9,508 nt of DNA from NCBI GenBank assembly GCA_945906975.1, contig CAMDRY010000088.1, forward strand, positions 1 through 9,508, read 5' to 3'. A program made the position numbers and the translations under genes. The notes under the pieces were generated by a model. It did no database searches and was not told the DNA's origin. It worked only from the letters and a program-made list of their open reading frames with translations. The stretch comes from Bordetella parapertussis. Its GTDB lineage: Bacteria > Pseudomonadota > Gammaproteobacteria > Burkholderiales > SG8-39. Every line of letters begins with the position of its first letter. Position 1 is the stretch's first letter. Shown one piece after another: positions 1 to 6,442 of this stretch.

Positions 1-200
1 TAGCCCACGCGCAGGAATTCCGCAGGCGCAGCGTGCATGCGCTCGAAGCCGGTATCGGTTACTGCGATTAATTCGCCCACCCACACGCCGGCGCTGCCAT
101 CTTGCTAGGCCTGTGCGACGGCGGTGGTGGTTCCGGCGGCAAGACTGACGACGCAGGCCGCACCCGGCATGAAGCGGCGAAACGCATTGAACATCGACAT
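1..200 (-). pseudogene. secreted-protein gene start, interrupted by in-frame TAG
   Basis: The ATG at 200-198 follows a strong ribosome binding site (GAGGAG at 212-207, 6 nt away). The first 31 codons read as a typical Sec signal peptide: a basic n-region (FRRF), a hydrophobic core and a TAVAQA cleavage site. Codon 32 (107-105) is TAG. The same frame then stays open for 34 codons to the window edge (QDGSAGVWVGELIAVTDTG and on). A CAG-to-TAG change would explain this, since Gln is common after such a cleavage site. I do not recognise the mature protein; it lacks the Bug family start motif (PxRPIxxIVPF). It is divergent from the Bug gene at 447. It may be a recent pseudogene, a sequencing error or, less likely, a readthrough site. 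The gene start is well supported; its function is unknown. Confidence 0.55.
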
Positions 201-290
201 CAAACACTCCTCTTGAATGACGGCGGGGGTCTAGCGGGAAATGGGATGAAAACCGCAGACTCGTCCTGTTGATCACTTGCGACGGGGGAG

Positions 291-314
291 CATCACGGAA
301 AGCCTCCGGTGATG
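291..314. repeat. imperfect inverted repeat in divergent intergenic region
   Basis: CATCACGGA (291-299) and TCCGGTGATG (305-314) are inverted copies apart from one extra base, separated by AAGCC. The repeat lies between the two divergent gene starts at 200 and 447, where an operator could act on either gene. It could also form a small hairpin. No regulator gene is adjacent in the window, so the operator reading is an inference. Confidence 0.4.
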
Positions 315-362
315 GCGGGGCAGCATGGGAAATGGGCGAAATGGAGGGTAAAATCGCGCGGC

Positions 363-383
363 AATGACAATGACAATGACAAT
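363..383. repeat. AATGAC tandem hexamer, 3.5 copies
   Basis: AATGAC occurs three times in a row (363-380), followed by a half copy (AAT). It lies in the untranslated leader about 65 bases before the GTG start of the Bug gene. Reading it as protein would give an Asn-Asp run, which is one reason to reject a start upstream of 447. Confidence 0.75.
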
Positions 384-433
384 CAGAATAACGCGCGTGC
401 CGGCAAGCTGACGCGGCCCAATACAAACCAAAC

Positions 434-439
434 GAGGAG
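434..439 (+). promoter_or_regulatory. ribosome binding site that sets the GTG start at 447
   Basis: GAGGAG lies 7 nt before GTG 447-449. Upstream starts at GTG 309 and ATG 312 have no such site and would add a low-complexity extension before the signal peptide. This fixes the start at 447. Confidence 0.8.
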
Positions 440-446
440 AGCATAC

Positions 447-1433
447 GTGACCCAGCTTACCGATGTCGTCCGCCGCCGCCTGATTGTCGCCATGGGCGCT
501 GGCGCAGTCGTATCACCCTTCGGCGCGATCGCGCAGGGCCTGTCTGCACGCCCCATCCGTTTTATCGTGCCCTTCACCCCTGCAGCGGGGCCGGACATCA
601 TCGCACGCATCCTCGCGCCCAAGTTGCAGGCGCGCTGGGGCCAGACTGTCATCGTTGAGAACAAGCCGGGCGCATCGGGCACCATAGGTGCGGACTTTGT
701 TGCCAAGTCGGCACCCGATGGTCACACCATCATGGTCGGCCCGGCTTCGGCGCTGACCGCGCCCTTGCTCTACGCCAAGCTGCCCTACGATGTGATCAAG
801 GATCTGACGCCCATCACCAACATTGGCTCGACCAGTCTGGGTCTTGCCGTGCACAAGGATGTACCGGCGAACAACGTGCAGGAGTTCATTGCCTACGCCA
901 AGGCGCGTCCGGGGAAGCTCAATTACGGTTCGCCAGGCAATGGCACCCATCACCACTTGTGCATGGAGTTGCTCAAGCTCCAGTCTGGCATCGACATCGT
1001 ACACATTCCTTACAAGGGCTCGGCGGGCGCCGAAAACGACTTGATTGCCGGCACGATCCCTGCGATGTTCCTGCCCATTCACGTTGCCCTGCCCAAGCTC
1101 AAGGCGGGCCAGATCAAGTTGCTTGGCTCGACACTGCGCGAGCGTCATCCGCTGTTTCGCGAAATTCCGTCGCTGCACGAACAGGGCGTCACCGGCTATG
1201 ACGTCGATCTTTGGCTGGGCGTGTGGGGGCCGGCCAATATGCCGGCCGATGTGCTGGCCAAGGTCAACGCCGAGTTGCGCGCCATTGTCGCGCTGCCCGA
1301 AATACGCGACCAGCTCGCCGGGCAGGGTTTGGTGCCCAACACCAGCACACCCGAACAGTTTTCCAAAATCGTCAAGGATGACCACGCGCGCTGGGCCAAG
1401 GTGGTGCGCGACGCCGGCATCAAGGCCGACTGA
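447..1433 (+). CDS. Bug-family (TctC-like) tripartite tricarboxylate transporter substrate-binding protein
   Basis: Predicted 328-residue periplasmic protein that binds a carboxylate ligand. Residues 1-30 form a signal peptide with three arginines (RRRLIVAMGAG, residues 9-19) before the hydrophobic core. This resembles a twin-arginine signal but lacks the full consensus. The mature part has the family landmarks: ARPIRFIVPFTPAAGPD (34-50), whose terminal Asp is the usual ligand-contacting residue; ENKPGASGTIGADFVAK (71-87); PDGHT (90-94); YGSPGNGTHHHLCMELL (160-176); and HIPYKG (186-191). Length is normal for the family. The GTG start is chosen from its ribosome binding site. The gene lies 38 nt upstream of a dehydrogenase gene on the same strand, so the two are probably cotranscribed. 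The membrane subunits TctA and TctB are not in the window, so this is an orphan binding protein here. Family assignment is firm; ligand is unknown. Confidence 0.93.
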   Translation: MTQLTDVVRRRLIVAMGAGAVVSPFGAIAQGLSARPIRFIVPFTPAAGPDIIARILAPKLQARWGQTVIVENKPGASGTIGADFVAKSAPDGHTIMVGPASALTAPLLYAKLPYDVIKDLTPITNIGSTSLGLAVHKDVPANNVQEFIAYAKARPGKLNYGSPGNGTHHHLCMELLKLQSGIDIVHIPYKGSAGAENDLIAGTIPAMFLPIHVALPKLKAGQIKLLGSTLRERHPLFREIPSLHEQGVTGYDVDLWLGVWGPANMPADVLAKVNAELRAIVALPEIRDQLAGQGLVPNTSTPEQFSKIVKDDHARWAKVVRDAGIKAD

Positions 1434-1471
1434 CCCCGGCAACATACTTCAAAAGCCAAGAGAGCAAACGC

Positions 1472-2299
1472 ATGAGCACAATCAAGAAGGTGGGCCTGCT
1501 GGGCCTGGGAAAAATGGGCGAGCCGATGGCGCGCCACCTCCTGTCCAAGGGCTTTGATGTCATCGGCTACGATCCGGTCGAGGCAGCCTGCGAAAAAACG
1601 CGTTCCCACGGCGCACGCATCGTCGCTTCGCCGCGTGAAGTGGCGGCGGCGAGTGATGTGGTGATCATCGTGGTCGGTTTCGACCGCGACGTCGAGGGCG
1701 TGGTGTTTGGCAAGGGCGGTATTATCGAGGGCGCCAAACCCGGGCTGATAGTTGCGTTGGGGTCAACCGTCGCGCCGCAGTATGCCAAGCGCCTCGCCGT
1801 GCGTCTGGCCGAGAAAAAACTGGTAATGCTGGATATCCCGCTCACGCGCGGCGAGGCGGCCGCCATCACCGGCAAGATGCTGATTCTGGGCGCCGGCGAC
1901 CTGAGCGCATTTGAAGCCTGCCGCCCGGCTTTCAGCAGCTTTGCCTCTGATATTTTTCATCTGGGCGAGGCGGGCGCAGGGCAGGTGGGCAAGATGGTTA
2001 ACAACCTCATCCTGTGGGCCTGCATGTCGGCCAACGACGAGGGGCTGCGCCTAGGCGAGGCGCTGGGCGTGGATTCAGAAAAGCTGCGCGCCGCACTGCA
2101 TCACAGCAGCGCGCAGAACTGGTCCATGGACACACGCGCCGAGACGAGCGGCATGCCATGGGCGGAAAAGGACATGAACATCGTGCTGCAGGAGGCCGAC
2201 CAGGCCCGCCTGAGCCTGCCTTTGTGCGGCACCATCAAGGAAGTCATCAAGGGCCTGAAGATACGCATGGGCCTTGGCATGCCGCACGTGCCGGATTAA
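1472..2299 (+). CDS. NAD(P)-dependent oxidoreductase, 3-hydroxyisobutyrate dehydrogenase family
   Basis: 275-residue cytoplasmic enzyme of the beta-hydroxyacid dehydrogenase family, which oxidises beta-hydroxyacids or reduces the matching semialdehydes or keto acids. The N-terminal Rossmann fold shows VGLLGLGKMGEPMA (7-20), and YDP (33-35) follows the second strand. GST (97-99) is the usual cofactor/substrate-site segment. The catalytic-lysine motif GAGQVGKMVNN (168-178) has Lys174 in place and the downstream Asn177/Asn178. The C-terminal helical domain carries EKDMNIVLQ (232-240), matching the family's KDL segment. The substrate loop, normally DAPVSGG, reads DIPLTRGEAAA (121-131), placing Thr-Arg where Ser-Gly is usual; altered specificity is inferred. 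A GAGAG-like ribosome binding site precedes the ATG. It follows the Bug gene by 38 nt and converges with the hydrolase gene. Family is secure; the substrate cannot be named. Confidence 0.92.
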   Translation: MSTIKKVGLLGLGKMGEPMARHLLSKGFDVIGYDPVEAACEKTRSHGARIVASPREVAAASDVVIIVVGFDRDVEGVVFGKGGIIEGAKPGLIVALGSTVAPQYAKRLAVRLAEKKLVMLDIPLTRGEAAAITGKMLILGAGDLSAFEACRPAFSSFASDIFHLGEAGAGQVGKMVNNLILWACMSANDEGLRLGEALGVDSEKLRAALHHSSAQNWSMDTRAETSGMPWAEKDMNIVLQEADQARLSLPLCGTIKEVIKGLKIRMGLGMPHVPD

Positions 2300-2355
2300 T
2301 CCCCGGCCTTACGGATCCCCAGCCGCCCGGCGCGAATGGCGCTTACTTAGCACGT

Positions 2356-2395
2356 TCCCTCTCCCCTTGCGGGAGAGGGACAGGGAGAGGGGGAA
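2356..2395 (+). repeat. REP-like hairpin unit, left member of a facing pair
   Basis: TCCCTCTCCC (2356-2365) and GGGAGAGGGA (2371-2380) form a perfect 10-bp stem with a 5-nt loop. A further GGGAGAGGG-type arm and GGAATG follow to 2397. It lies just after the dehydrogenase stop in a convergent gap. This CCCTCTCCC-loop-GGGAGAGGG pattern is a familiar dispersed intergenic palindrome in proteobacterial genomes. It may also help end transcription, but no T-run follows it. Confidence 0.75.
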
Positions 2396-2420
2396 TGCCG
2401 GCAGATTCGATCTTGCACGC

Positions 2421-2461
2421 ATTCACCCTCTCCCCCGCCCTCCCCCGTCGAGGGGGAGGGA
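2421..2461 (-). repeat. REP-like hairpin unit, right member of a facing pair
   Basis: CCCTCCCCC (2438-2446) and GGGGGAGGG (2452-2460) form a perfect 9-bp stem with a 5-nt loop. Read on the minus strand, the unit matches the left one in order: stem, loop, stem, then GGGAGAGGG and GAATG. The two are therefore inverted copies about 25 bases apart, an arrangement like a bacterial interspersed mosaic element. They sit between convergent genes ending at 2299 and 2528. Confidence 0.75.
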
Positions 2462-2527
2462 GTACATGGGTCGCGGTTTTGCAAGATGCCATGGCGGCGC
2501 GCAGCGCGGATCGCGGCGATGACGCGT

Positions 2528-3409
2528 TTATTTCATACCGGTGATGGAGTCGACCATGGCGCGCGGGTCCCGTTGCGGCCAGCGGCCGCTCGCCGCGTGG
2601 GTCAGAAAATTATCGAGAATGCGGTTGAATTCGGCCGCCGCCTCAATGTTCATGGTGTGACCGCAATTGGGAATGACCGCCAGCGCCGCTGCGGGAATGA
2701 CCTGCTTGAGCATCAGACCGGGTGCAAGACAGGGCCAGTCCTCGTCGCCATTGACGATGATGGTCGGCACCGTCAGCCTGCCAAGCGCGTCTTTCAAGGC
2801 ATAGAGCGACGGCCGCTCGCGCTGCACGCCAAGCTGGGTGTTGGCGGCGCCCAGCGCCGAATGCGCGATGAACTGCGCCTTGAATTCGGCGAAGCCGCGT
2901 GGATCGGCGTTACGAAAAGGAATGCGCGTCGGGCCCTCGGCGTATTTTTCAACAAAAGCCGCCATGCCCTGCTCCAGCAGGATGCCCGCGGCGTACGCGG
3001 CCTCGTCGCGAAAACGCTCGCGCTGCTCGGGCTCCGAACCATAGCCGCAACCGGCGACACACAGCGACAGTGCACGCTCCGGGTGTTGCAAGCCAAAATG
3101 CAGCGTGGCAAACCCGCCCATGGACAGGCCGGTGATATGCGCGCGTTCAATCCCGGCATGGTCTATCACCGCAATAATGTCGGCGACAGCGCGATTTTGT
3201 GAGTAGGAGGACGCCTTGGGTGGCACCGCCGAAGGCGGATAACCGCGCGCGTTAAAGGTGATGCAGCGGTAGCGCCGGCTGAAATGGCGCACCTGCGGCT
3301 CCCAGCTTTGCATGTCGCCGGCGAATTCGTGCACGAACACGAGGGGCACGCCCGATCCGGTCGATTCGTAAAAAAGGTCTACACCGTCATCGGTACGGGC
3401 AATAGGCAT
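2528..3409 (-). CDS. alpha/beta-fold hydrolase, enol-lactonase-like
   Basis: 293-residue cytoplasmic hydrolase of the alpha/beta superfamily, closest in layout to 3-oxoadipate enol-lactonase and similar esterases. The nucleophile elbow is GLSMGG (94-99) with Ser96. The acid is probably Asp224 in NGDEDWP (220-226), and the base is His251 in NCGHTMN (248-254). The oxyanion region reads FVHEFAGD (25-32), with Glu where HGF/HGG types have Gly. YNARG-like FNARGYPPS (52-60) follows. The start is ATG 3409, preceded by AGGA about 8 nt away. An upstream extension in the same frame is translated GC-rich leader with no family homology. No signal peptide is seen. The gene is divergent from the M20 gene and convergent with the dehydrogenase, so it is probably transcribed alone. 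The substrate may be an ester, lactone or thioester. Fold and triad are confident. Confidence 0.9.
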   Translation of the reverse strand: MPIARTDDGVDLFYESTGSGVPLVFVHEFAGDMQSWEPQVRHFSRRYRCITFNARGYPPSAVPPKASSYSQNRAVADIIAVIDHAGIERAHITGLSMGGFATLHFGLQHPERALSLCVAGCGYGSEPEQRERFRDEAAYAAGILLEQGMAAFVEKYAEGPTRIPFRNADPRGFAEFKAQFIAHSALGAANTQLGVQRERPSLYALKDALGRLTVPTIIVNGDEDWPCLAPGLMLKQVIPAAALAVIPNCGHTMNIEAAAEFNRILDNFLTHAASGRWPQRDPRAMVDSITGMK

Positions 3410-3524
3410 TGGGCGGTTCCTGAAGTCGAAAAAAAGGGCGGCGGTGGCGGCGGCGGACACCCGCAAGCGCACATCAGCACGAAAGATAACCTGAAAATGA
3501 AAAGGCACGGCGGCATGAATTGAT

Positions 3525-3553
3525 TTGCAAAGTGAGCGCTGCACTTTCATACT
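3525..3553 (+). promoter_or_regulatory. candidate sigma-70 promoter with embedded operator-like palindrome
   Basis: TTGCAA (3525-3530) and CATACT (3548-3553) are 17 bp apart; each matches the sigma-70 consensus at four of six positions. The spacer holds AAAGTG (3529-3534) and CACTTT (3542-3547), a perfect 6-bp inverted repeat around the palindromic AGCGCT (3535-3540). That is a classic repressor position. Transcription would start about 7 bases after the -10 box, almost at ATG 3562, implying a leaderless or near-leaderless message. This fits the lack of a clear ribosome binding site there. Confidence 0.4.
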
Positions 3554-3561
3554 CTTGGCCC

Positions 3562-4785
3562 ATGCACGATGACCCGATAAAAGCACGCCTGCTGCCCCAT
3601 CTGTCGCGAGACCGCGTACGCACGGTTTTCCAGGAGCTCGTTCGCGTCCCCAGCCCGCAGACCGATGCACTCGAAGACGAACCGCTGCTGCGCGAGTTCA
3701 TGCGTCTCGCCCTGCTGCCACGGATGCAGGCGCTGGGCATCAACGACGCCCGGCTCGATGCCATGGGAAACCTCATCGCCGAAACCGGCGCCGACCGCTC
3801 TGGCCGCTCCCTGATGCTGGTGAGCCATGCGATGAACCAGCCGCCCTCGACGATGAGCGATCCCTATGGCGGAAAAATCATCGATGCCACGGTTCACGGT
3901 CTGCCCGGGGAAGCCGTGTTGGGCAAAGGCGCCAGCGAGCAAAAAGGCAGCATGGCGGCGATGCTGCACGCCATTGAAGCGGTGCGTGCGGCCGGTATTG
4001 CGATTGAGGGACGCCTCGCGTTCATTTGCTGCGTGTCGGGCGAAACCGGAAAGCACGATGCAATCCGTCACGTCGTGGAAACCGAAAAGGTGCGCGCCGA
4101 TTTCGCCTTCGTCTATGGCAACAGCCTCAAACTGCAACTGGGCAATCGCGGCCGCGTCGATGTAAAGGTCATCGTGCACGGCACGCCGGCGCACTCGAGC
4201 CGGCCCGACACCGGCGCCAACGCCGTCACCGGCGCCATGGAGGTGCTGCGTCGTCTCGCCGCAGCCATCCCCAACGATCGTAAGCATCCGGACCTTGGTA
4301 CGGCGTGGCTGACCTGCAACCGGCTGGAGAGTTTCCCCAAATCCACCCATACCATCCAGGACAGGTGCGAAATCGGCCTCGACCGGCGCCTGCTGCCCGA
4401 CGAGGATCCGGAGGCGGCGGCCGGCGAGATCGCACGCGTTGCACTGACCCTCGACGGTTGGCCCGATCCGGTTTCGGGCAAGCCCTTCCGGGTTGAAGTG
4501 CAAAACGGGCCGGTGATGTACGCCAGCCTGGTCAGCGAAACCGCGCCGGTGGTGCAATTGCTCAAGAACGGCTGCGAGGCGATGCTGGGCAAGGCGCCCG
4601 AGACCTTCTACGGGCAGTCGGCGCACGATCAGGGTTATCTCAACGCGGCGGGCATCCCCGCCGCCAATTTCGGCTCCGGTGAGCAGGACTTCGCGCATAC
4701 CGACCTTGACATGGCGTCGGTCGACAAGACCTTTGCCGCGGCCAAGGTCTACGCCTGGATGATCGCCTCTCACCTGGGCGCCTAG
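3562..4785 (+). CDS. M20/ArgE/DapE-family metallohydrolase with altered metal-site motifs
   Basis: 407-residue protein with the M20 amidohydrolase/peptidase layout: a catalytic domain interrupted by a dimerisation domain. Landmarks: LMLVSHAMNQPP (84-95) at the first metal His (His89); GKGASEQKGSMAAML (121-135), the counterpart of GRGxxDxKG; CVSGETGKHDAIRHV (157-171) where EE is usual; GRVDVKVIVHGTPAHSSRPDTGANAV (197-222), the lid domain with His211; and FGSGEQDFAHTDLD (370-383) with the final ligand His379. Three canonical positions differ: HxD has Met91, the bridging Asp is Glu126, and EE is replaced around Glu161. It may be an active subfamily with a different substrate or metal site. ATG 3562 is chosen because homology starts there, though no good ribosome binding site precedes it; GTG 3532 and TTG 3520 are alternatives. 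It is coupled to the CoA ligase downstream, so it may release the acid that enzyme activates. Confidence 0.88.
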   Translation: MHDDPIKARLLPHLSRDRVRTVFQELVRVPSPQTDALEDEPLLREFMRLALLPRMQALGINDARLDAMGNLIAETGADRSGRSLMLVSHAMNQPPSTMSDPYGGKIIDATVHGLPGEAVLGKGASEQKGSMAAMLHAIEAVRAAGIAIEGRLAFICCVSGETGKHDAIRHVVETEKVRADFAFVYGNSLKLQLGNRGRVDVKVIVHGTPAHSSRPDTGANAVTGAMEVLRRLAAAIPNDRKHPDLGTAWLTCNRLESFPKSTHTIQDRCEIGLDRRLLPDEDPEAAAGEIARVALTLDGWPDPVSGKPFRVEVQNGPVMYASLVSETAPVVQLLKNGCEAMLGKAPETFYGQSAHDQGYLNAAGIPAANFGSGEQDFAHTDLDMASVDKTFAAAKVYAWMIASHLGA

Positions 4786-4788
4786 GAG
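4784..4788 (+). promoter_or_regulatory. ribosome binding site overlapping the upstream stop; sets the TTG start
   Basis: AGGAG (4784-4788) shares two bases with the TAG stop of the M20 gene (4783-4785) and lies 8 nt before TTG 4797-4799. The placement suggests translational coupling of the two genes and supports the rare TTG start. Confidence 0.75.
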
Positions 4789-4796
4789 ACGCGCAA

Positions 4797-6365
4797 TTGG
4801 ACCATCGCAGCAGCAACCTTGGGTATTTTTTTGCCGACTCGGTCGCGCGCTTTCCCGACCGGGTCGCCGTAATAGACCTCTATGGCGGCACCGAGCGCCT
4901 CATCACCTATGGGCAACTGGATGAACGCGCCGACCGCGTCGCCGGCCTGATCGAAAAACTCGGCGTGAAACCCGGTGAGCGCGTCGGCATGATCGTTGGC
5001 AACCGGGTCGAGTTCCTGGAAATATTTTTTGGCGCCATGCGCGCCGGCGCGATACCGGTGGCCATCAACACGCGGCTCGCCCGTGACACCCTCAAGTTCA
5101 TTCTTGAAGACGCAGAATGCCGCGCCGTTTTTGTCGAACCCGCGGCGCAATCGCATGCCATCGCCGTGGCGCAGGCAGCACCGCTCGCGCATCGCATCGC
5201 CCTCGAGGACGCACCGCCCGGCTGGCTCGATTATGCGAGCGCGCGCGACGCGAGTCCGCGGCTTGCCCAAGCGCCGGCACTGGCGCCCGACGCCCAGGCC
5301 TTCCAACCCTACACCTCCGGCTCAACCGGCCTGCCCAAGGGCGCGATCATGACCCACTCGGGCATGCTCTGGTACATACATTACAACCAGCGTTACTGGC
5401 CGACCCAGCCCGAATACCGCGGCCTCATCGCACTGCCGCTGTTCCACAAGAACGCGATGCGCGGCACGGTGAAGCCCATGCTCTACGCCGGGGCGTCCTT
5501 TGTGCTGATGCCCGCCTACGAACCGCTCGCCTACCTCGACGCGCTGGCCAAATACCGCTGCACCTACTCGCGCGGCGTTGCCGCCGTCTTCACCATGTTC
5601 CTGCAGCACCGCGACAAACTGGCCAAGCTCGACCTGTCCAGCCTCAAGGGGCTGACCATAGGATCGGCGGTGGTGACGCACGAACTGATGGATGAGGTCG
5701 AGCGCGCCATTCCCGGCGTAAAAGTGAGCGAGAGTTACGGCCTCACCGAAGGCGGCAGCCCCTTCCGCGAACCGCTTGACGGGCGGCCGGTACCGCGCGG
5801 ATCTCCAGGCGTGCAGGCGCCCGAGTTCGAAGTCAGGCTGGTCGGTGCCGACGGCAAGGACCATGCCGATGAGGGTGAGCTGTGGCTCAAGTCGCCCTAC
5901 AACTGCCTTGGCTATCACAAGCGCCCCGAAGTCACGCGCGAAAAACTCGTTGACGGCTGGTTGCGCACCGGCGATGTCCTGCGGCGTGATGCCGCGGGCT
6001 TTTACTACTTCAAGGCGCGCGTCGACGACATGTTTTCCTGCGGCGGGGAAAACATTTATCCCAAGGAAGTCGAGGACCTGCTGTTTCGCCACGCCGCGGT
6101 TGCGAACGCCGTCGTCGCACCAGTCCCCCACGCGATCAAGGGTTACGTTCCGGCGGCCCTGGTGGTCCTCAAGCGCGGCAGCCAGGCGACGGCGGCGCAC
6201 ATCCGCGACTACTGCCTCGAAAACGGCCCCAAATACGCCCATCCGCGTTTGGTGGAGATCATCGCGGAAAAAGACATGCCGCTCAACGGTGCGGGCAAGA
6301 TAGACCGCAACCTCGCCCGTGAACGGCTCACGGCGATTGCCGGCGCGCGCACCGTCGCAGGCTAA
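4797..6365 (+). CDS. AMP-forming acyl-CoA synthetase/ligase (ANL superfamily), first copy
   Basis: 522-residue cytoplasmic enzyme that activates a carboxylic acid with ATP to an acyl-AMP and then to an acyl-CoA. All core motifs are present: the phosphate loop YTSGSTGLPKG (172-182), LPLFHKNA (213-220), SYGLTEGG (313-320), GWLRTGD (387-393), the hinge region RVDDMFSCGGENIYP (408-422) and the C-terminal NGAGKIDR (497-504) with catalytic Lys501. Length is normal for short- or medium-chain and aromatic acid ligases. Translation starts at TTG 4797, supported by AGGAG 8 nt upstream; the next in-frame Met would remove conserved N-terminal sequence. Only 11 nt separate it from the M20 gene, so the two form an operon and probably act in sequence. 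It converges with the second Bug gene. The acid substrate cannot be read from the motifs. Confidence 0.92.
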   Translation: MDHRSSNLGYFFADSVARFPDRVAVIDLYGGTERLITYGQLDERADRVAGLIEKLGVKPGERVGMIVGNRVEFLEIFFGAMRAGAIPVAINTRLARDTLKFILEDAECRAVFVEPAAQSHAIAVAQAAPLAHRIALEDAPPGWLDYASARDASPRLAQAPALAPDAQAFQPYTSGSTGLPKGAIMTHSGMLWYIHYNQRYWPTQPEYRGLIALPLFHKNAMRGTVKPMLYAGASFVLMPAYEPLAYLDALAKYRCTYSRGVAAVFTMFLQHRDKLAKLDLSSLKGLTIGSAVVTHELMDEVERAIPGVKVSESYGLTEGGSPFREPLDGRPVPRGSPGVQAPEFEVRLVGADGKDHADEGELWLKSPYNCLGYHKRPEVTREKLVDGWLRTGDVLRRDAAGFYYFKARVDDMFSCGGENIYPKEVEDLLFRHAAVANAVVAPVPHAIKGYVPAALVVLKRGSQATAAHIRDYCLENGPKYAHPRLVEIIAEKDMPLNGAGKIDRNLARERLTAIAGARTVAG

Positions 6366-6368
6366 GCG

Positions 6369-6389
6369 CGCGGCCCGGAGGGCGCGTTT
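6369..6389 (+). terminator. possible terminator after the first ligase
   Basis: CGCGGCCC (6369-6376, one bulged G) pairs with GGGCGCG (6380-6386) across a GGA loop, followed by TTTA. It starts 4 bases after the ligase stop. The stem is GC-rich but bulged and the T-run is only three bases, so a weak terminator is the best claim. Confidence 0.3.
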
Positions 6390-6398
6390 AGCTCGCGT

Positions 6399-6442
6399 CT
6401 ATCCGGGCTCTATCCGACCTCTATTCGGACGCTATTCGGACT
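6399..6442 (-). repeat. four 11-bp tandem copies repeating the end of the Bug gene and its TAG stop
   Basis: On the minus strand the copies read AGTCCGAATAG, CGTCCGAATAG, AGGTCGGATAG and AGCCCGGATAG, in exact 11-bp register. The first copy is the last 11 bases of the Bug gene (6432-7415), ending in its TAG; the other three follow. Copies 2 to 4 match the first at 10, 8 and 9 of 11 positions. Because 11 is not a multiple of three, the repeated TAG falls in all three frames. Confidence 0.85.

Noticed and set aside
309..446. N-terminal extension of the first Bug protein from GTG 309 or ATG 312
   Set aside because: No ribosome binding site, an Asn-Asp run from a hexamer repeat, and the signal peptide would be internal. 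GTG 447 has a strong site.
513..1445. 310-codon minus-strand frame opposite the first Bug gene
   Set aside because: It is a shadow of the Bug reading frame; the translation has no recognisable domain, signal or ribosome binding site.
2486..3202. 238-codon plus-strand frame opposite the hydrolase
   Set aside because: The hydrolase triad lies on the minus strand, and this frame has no family motif.
3437..3457. GGC-rich triplet run as a functional repeat
   Set aside because: It is short and imperfect, and such runs are expected by chance in GC-rich DNA; I see no link to a gene start.
3410..3670. 87-codon upstream extension of the hydrolase
   Set aside because: It runs through the divergent promoter region and into the M20 gene, with no homology; ATG 3409 has an AGGA site.
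3547..4773. Long open frame (408 codons) on the minus strand opposite the M20 gene
   Set aside because: The translation shows no family motifs, while the plus strand carries clear M20 landmarks over the same span. Such antisense frames are common in GC-rich genes.
5322..6242. 306-codon minus-strand frame opposite the first ligase
   Set aside because: The plus strand has all ligase motifs here; the antisense translation is low in recognisable structure.
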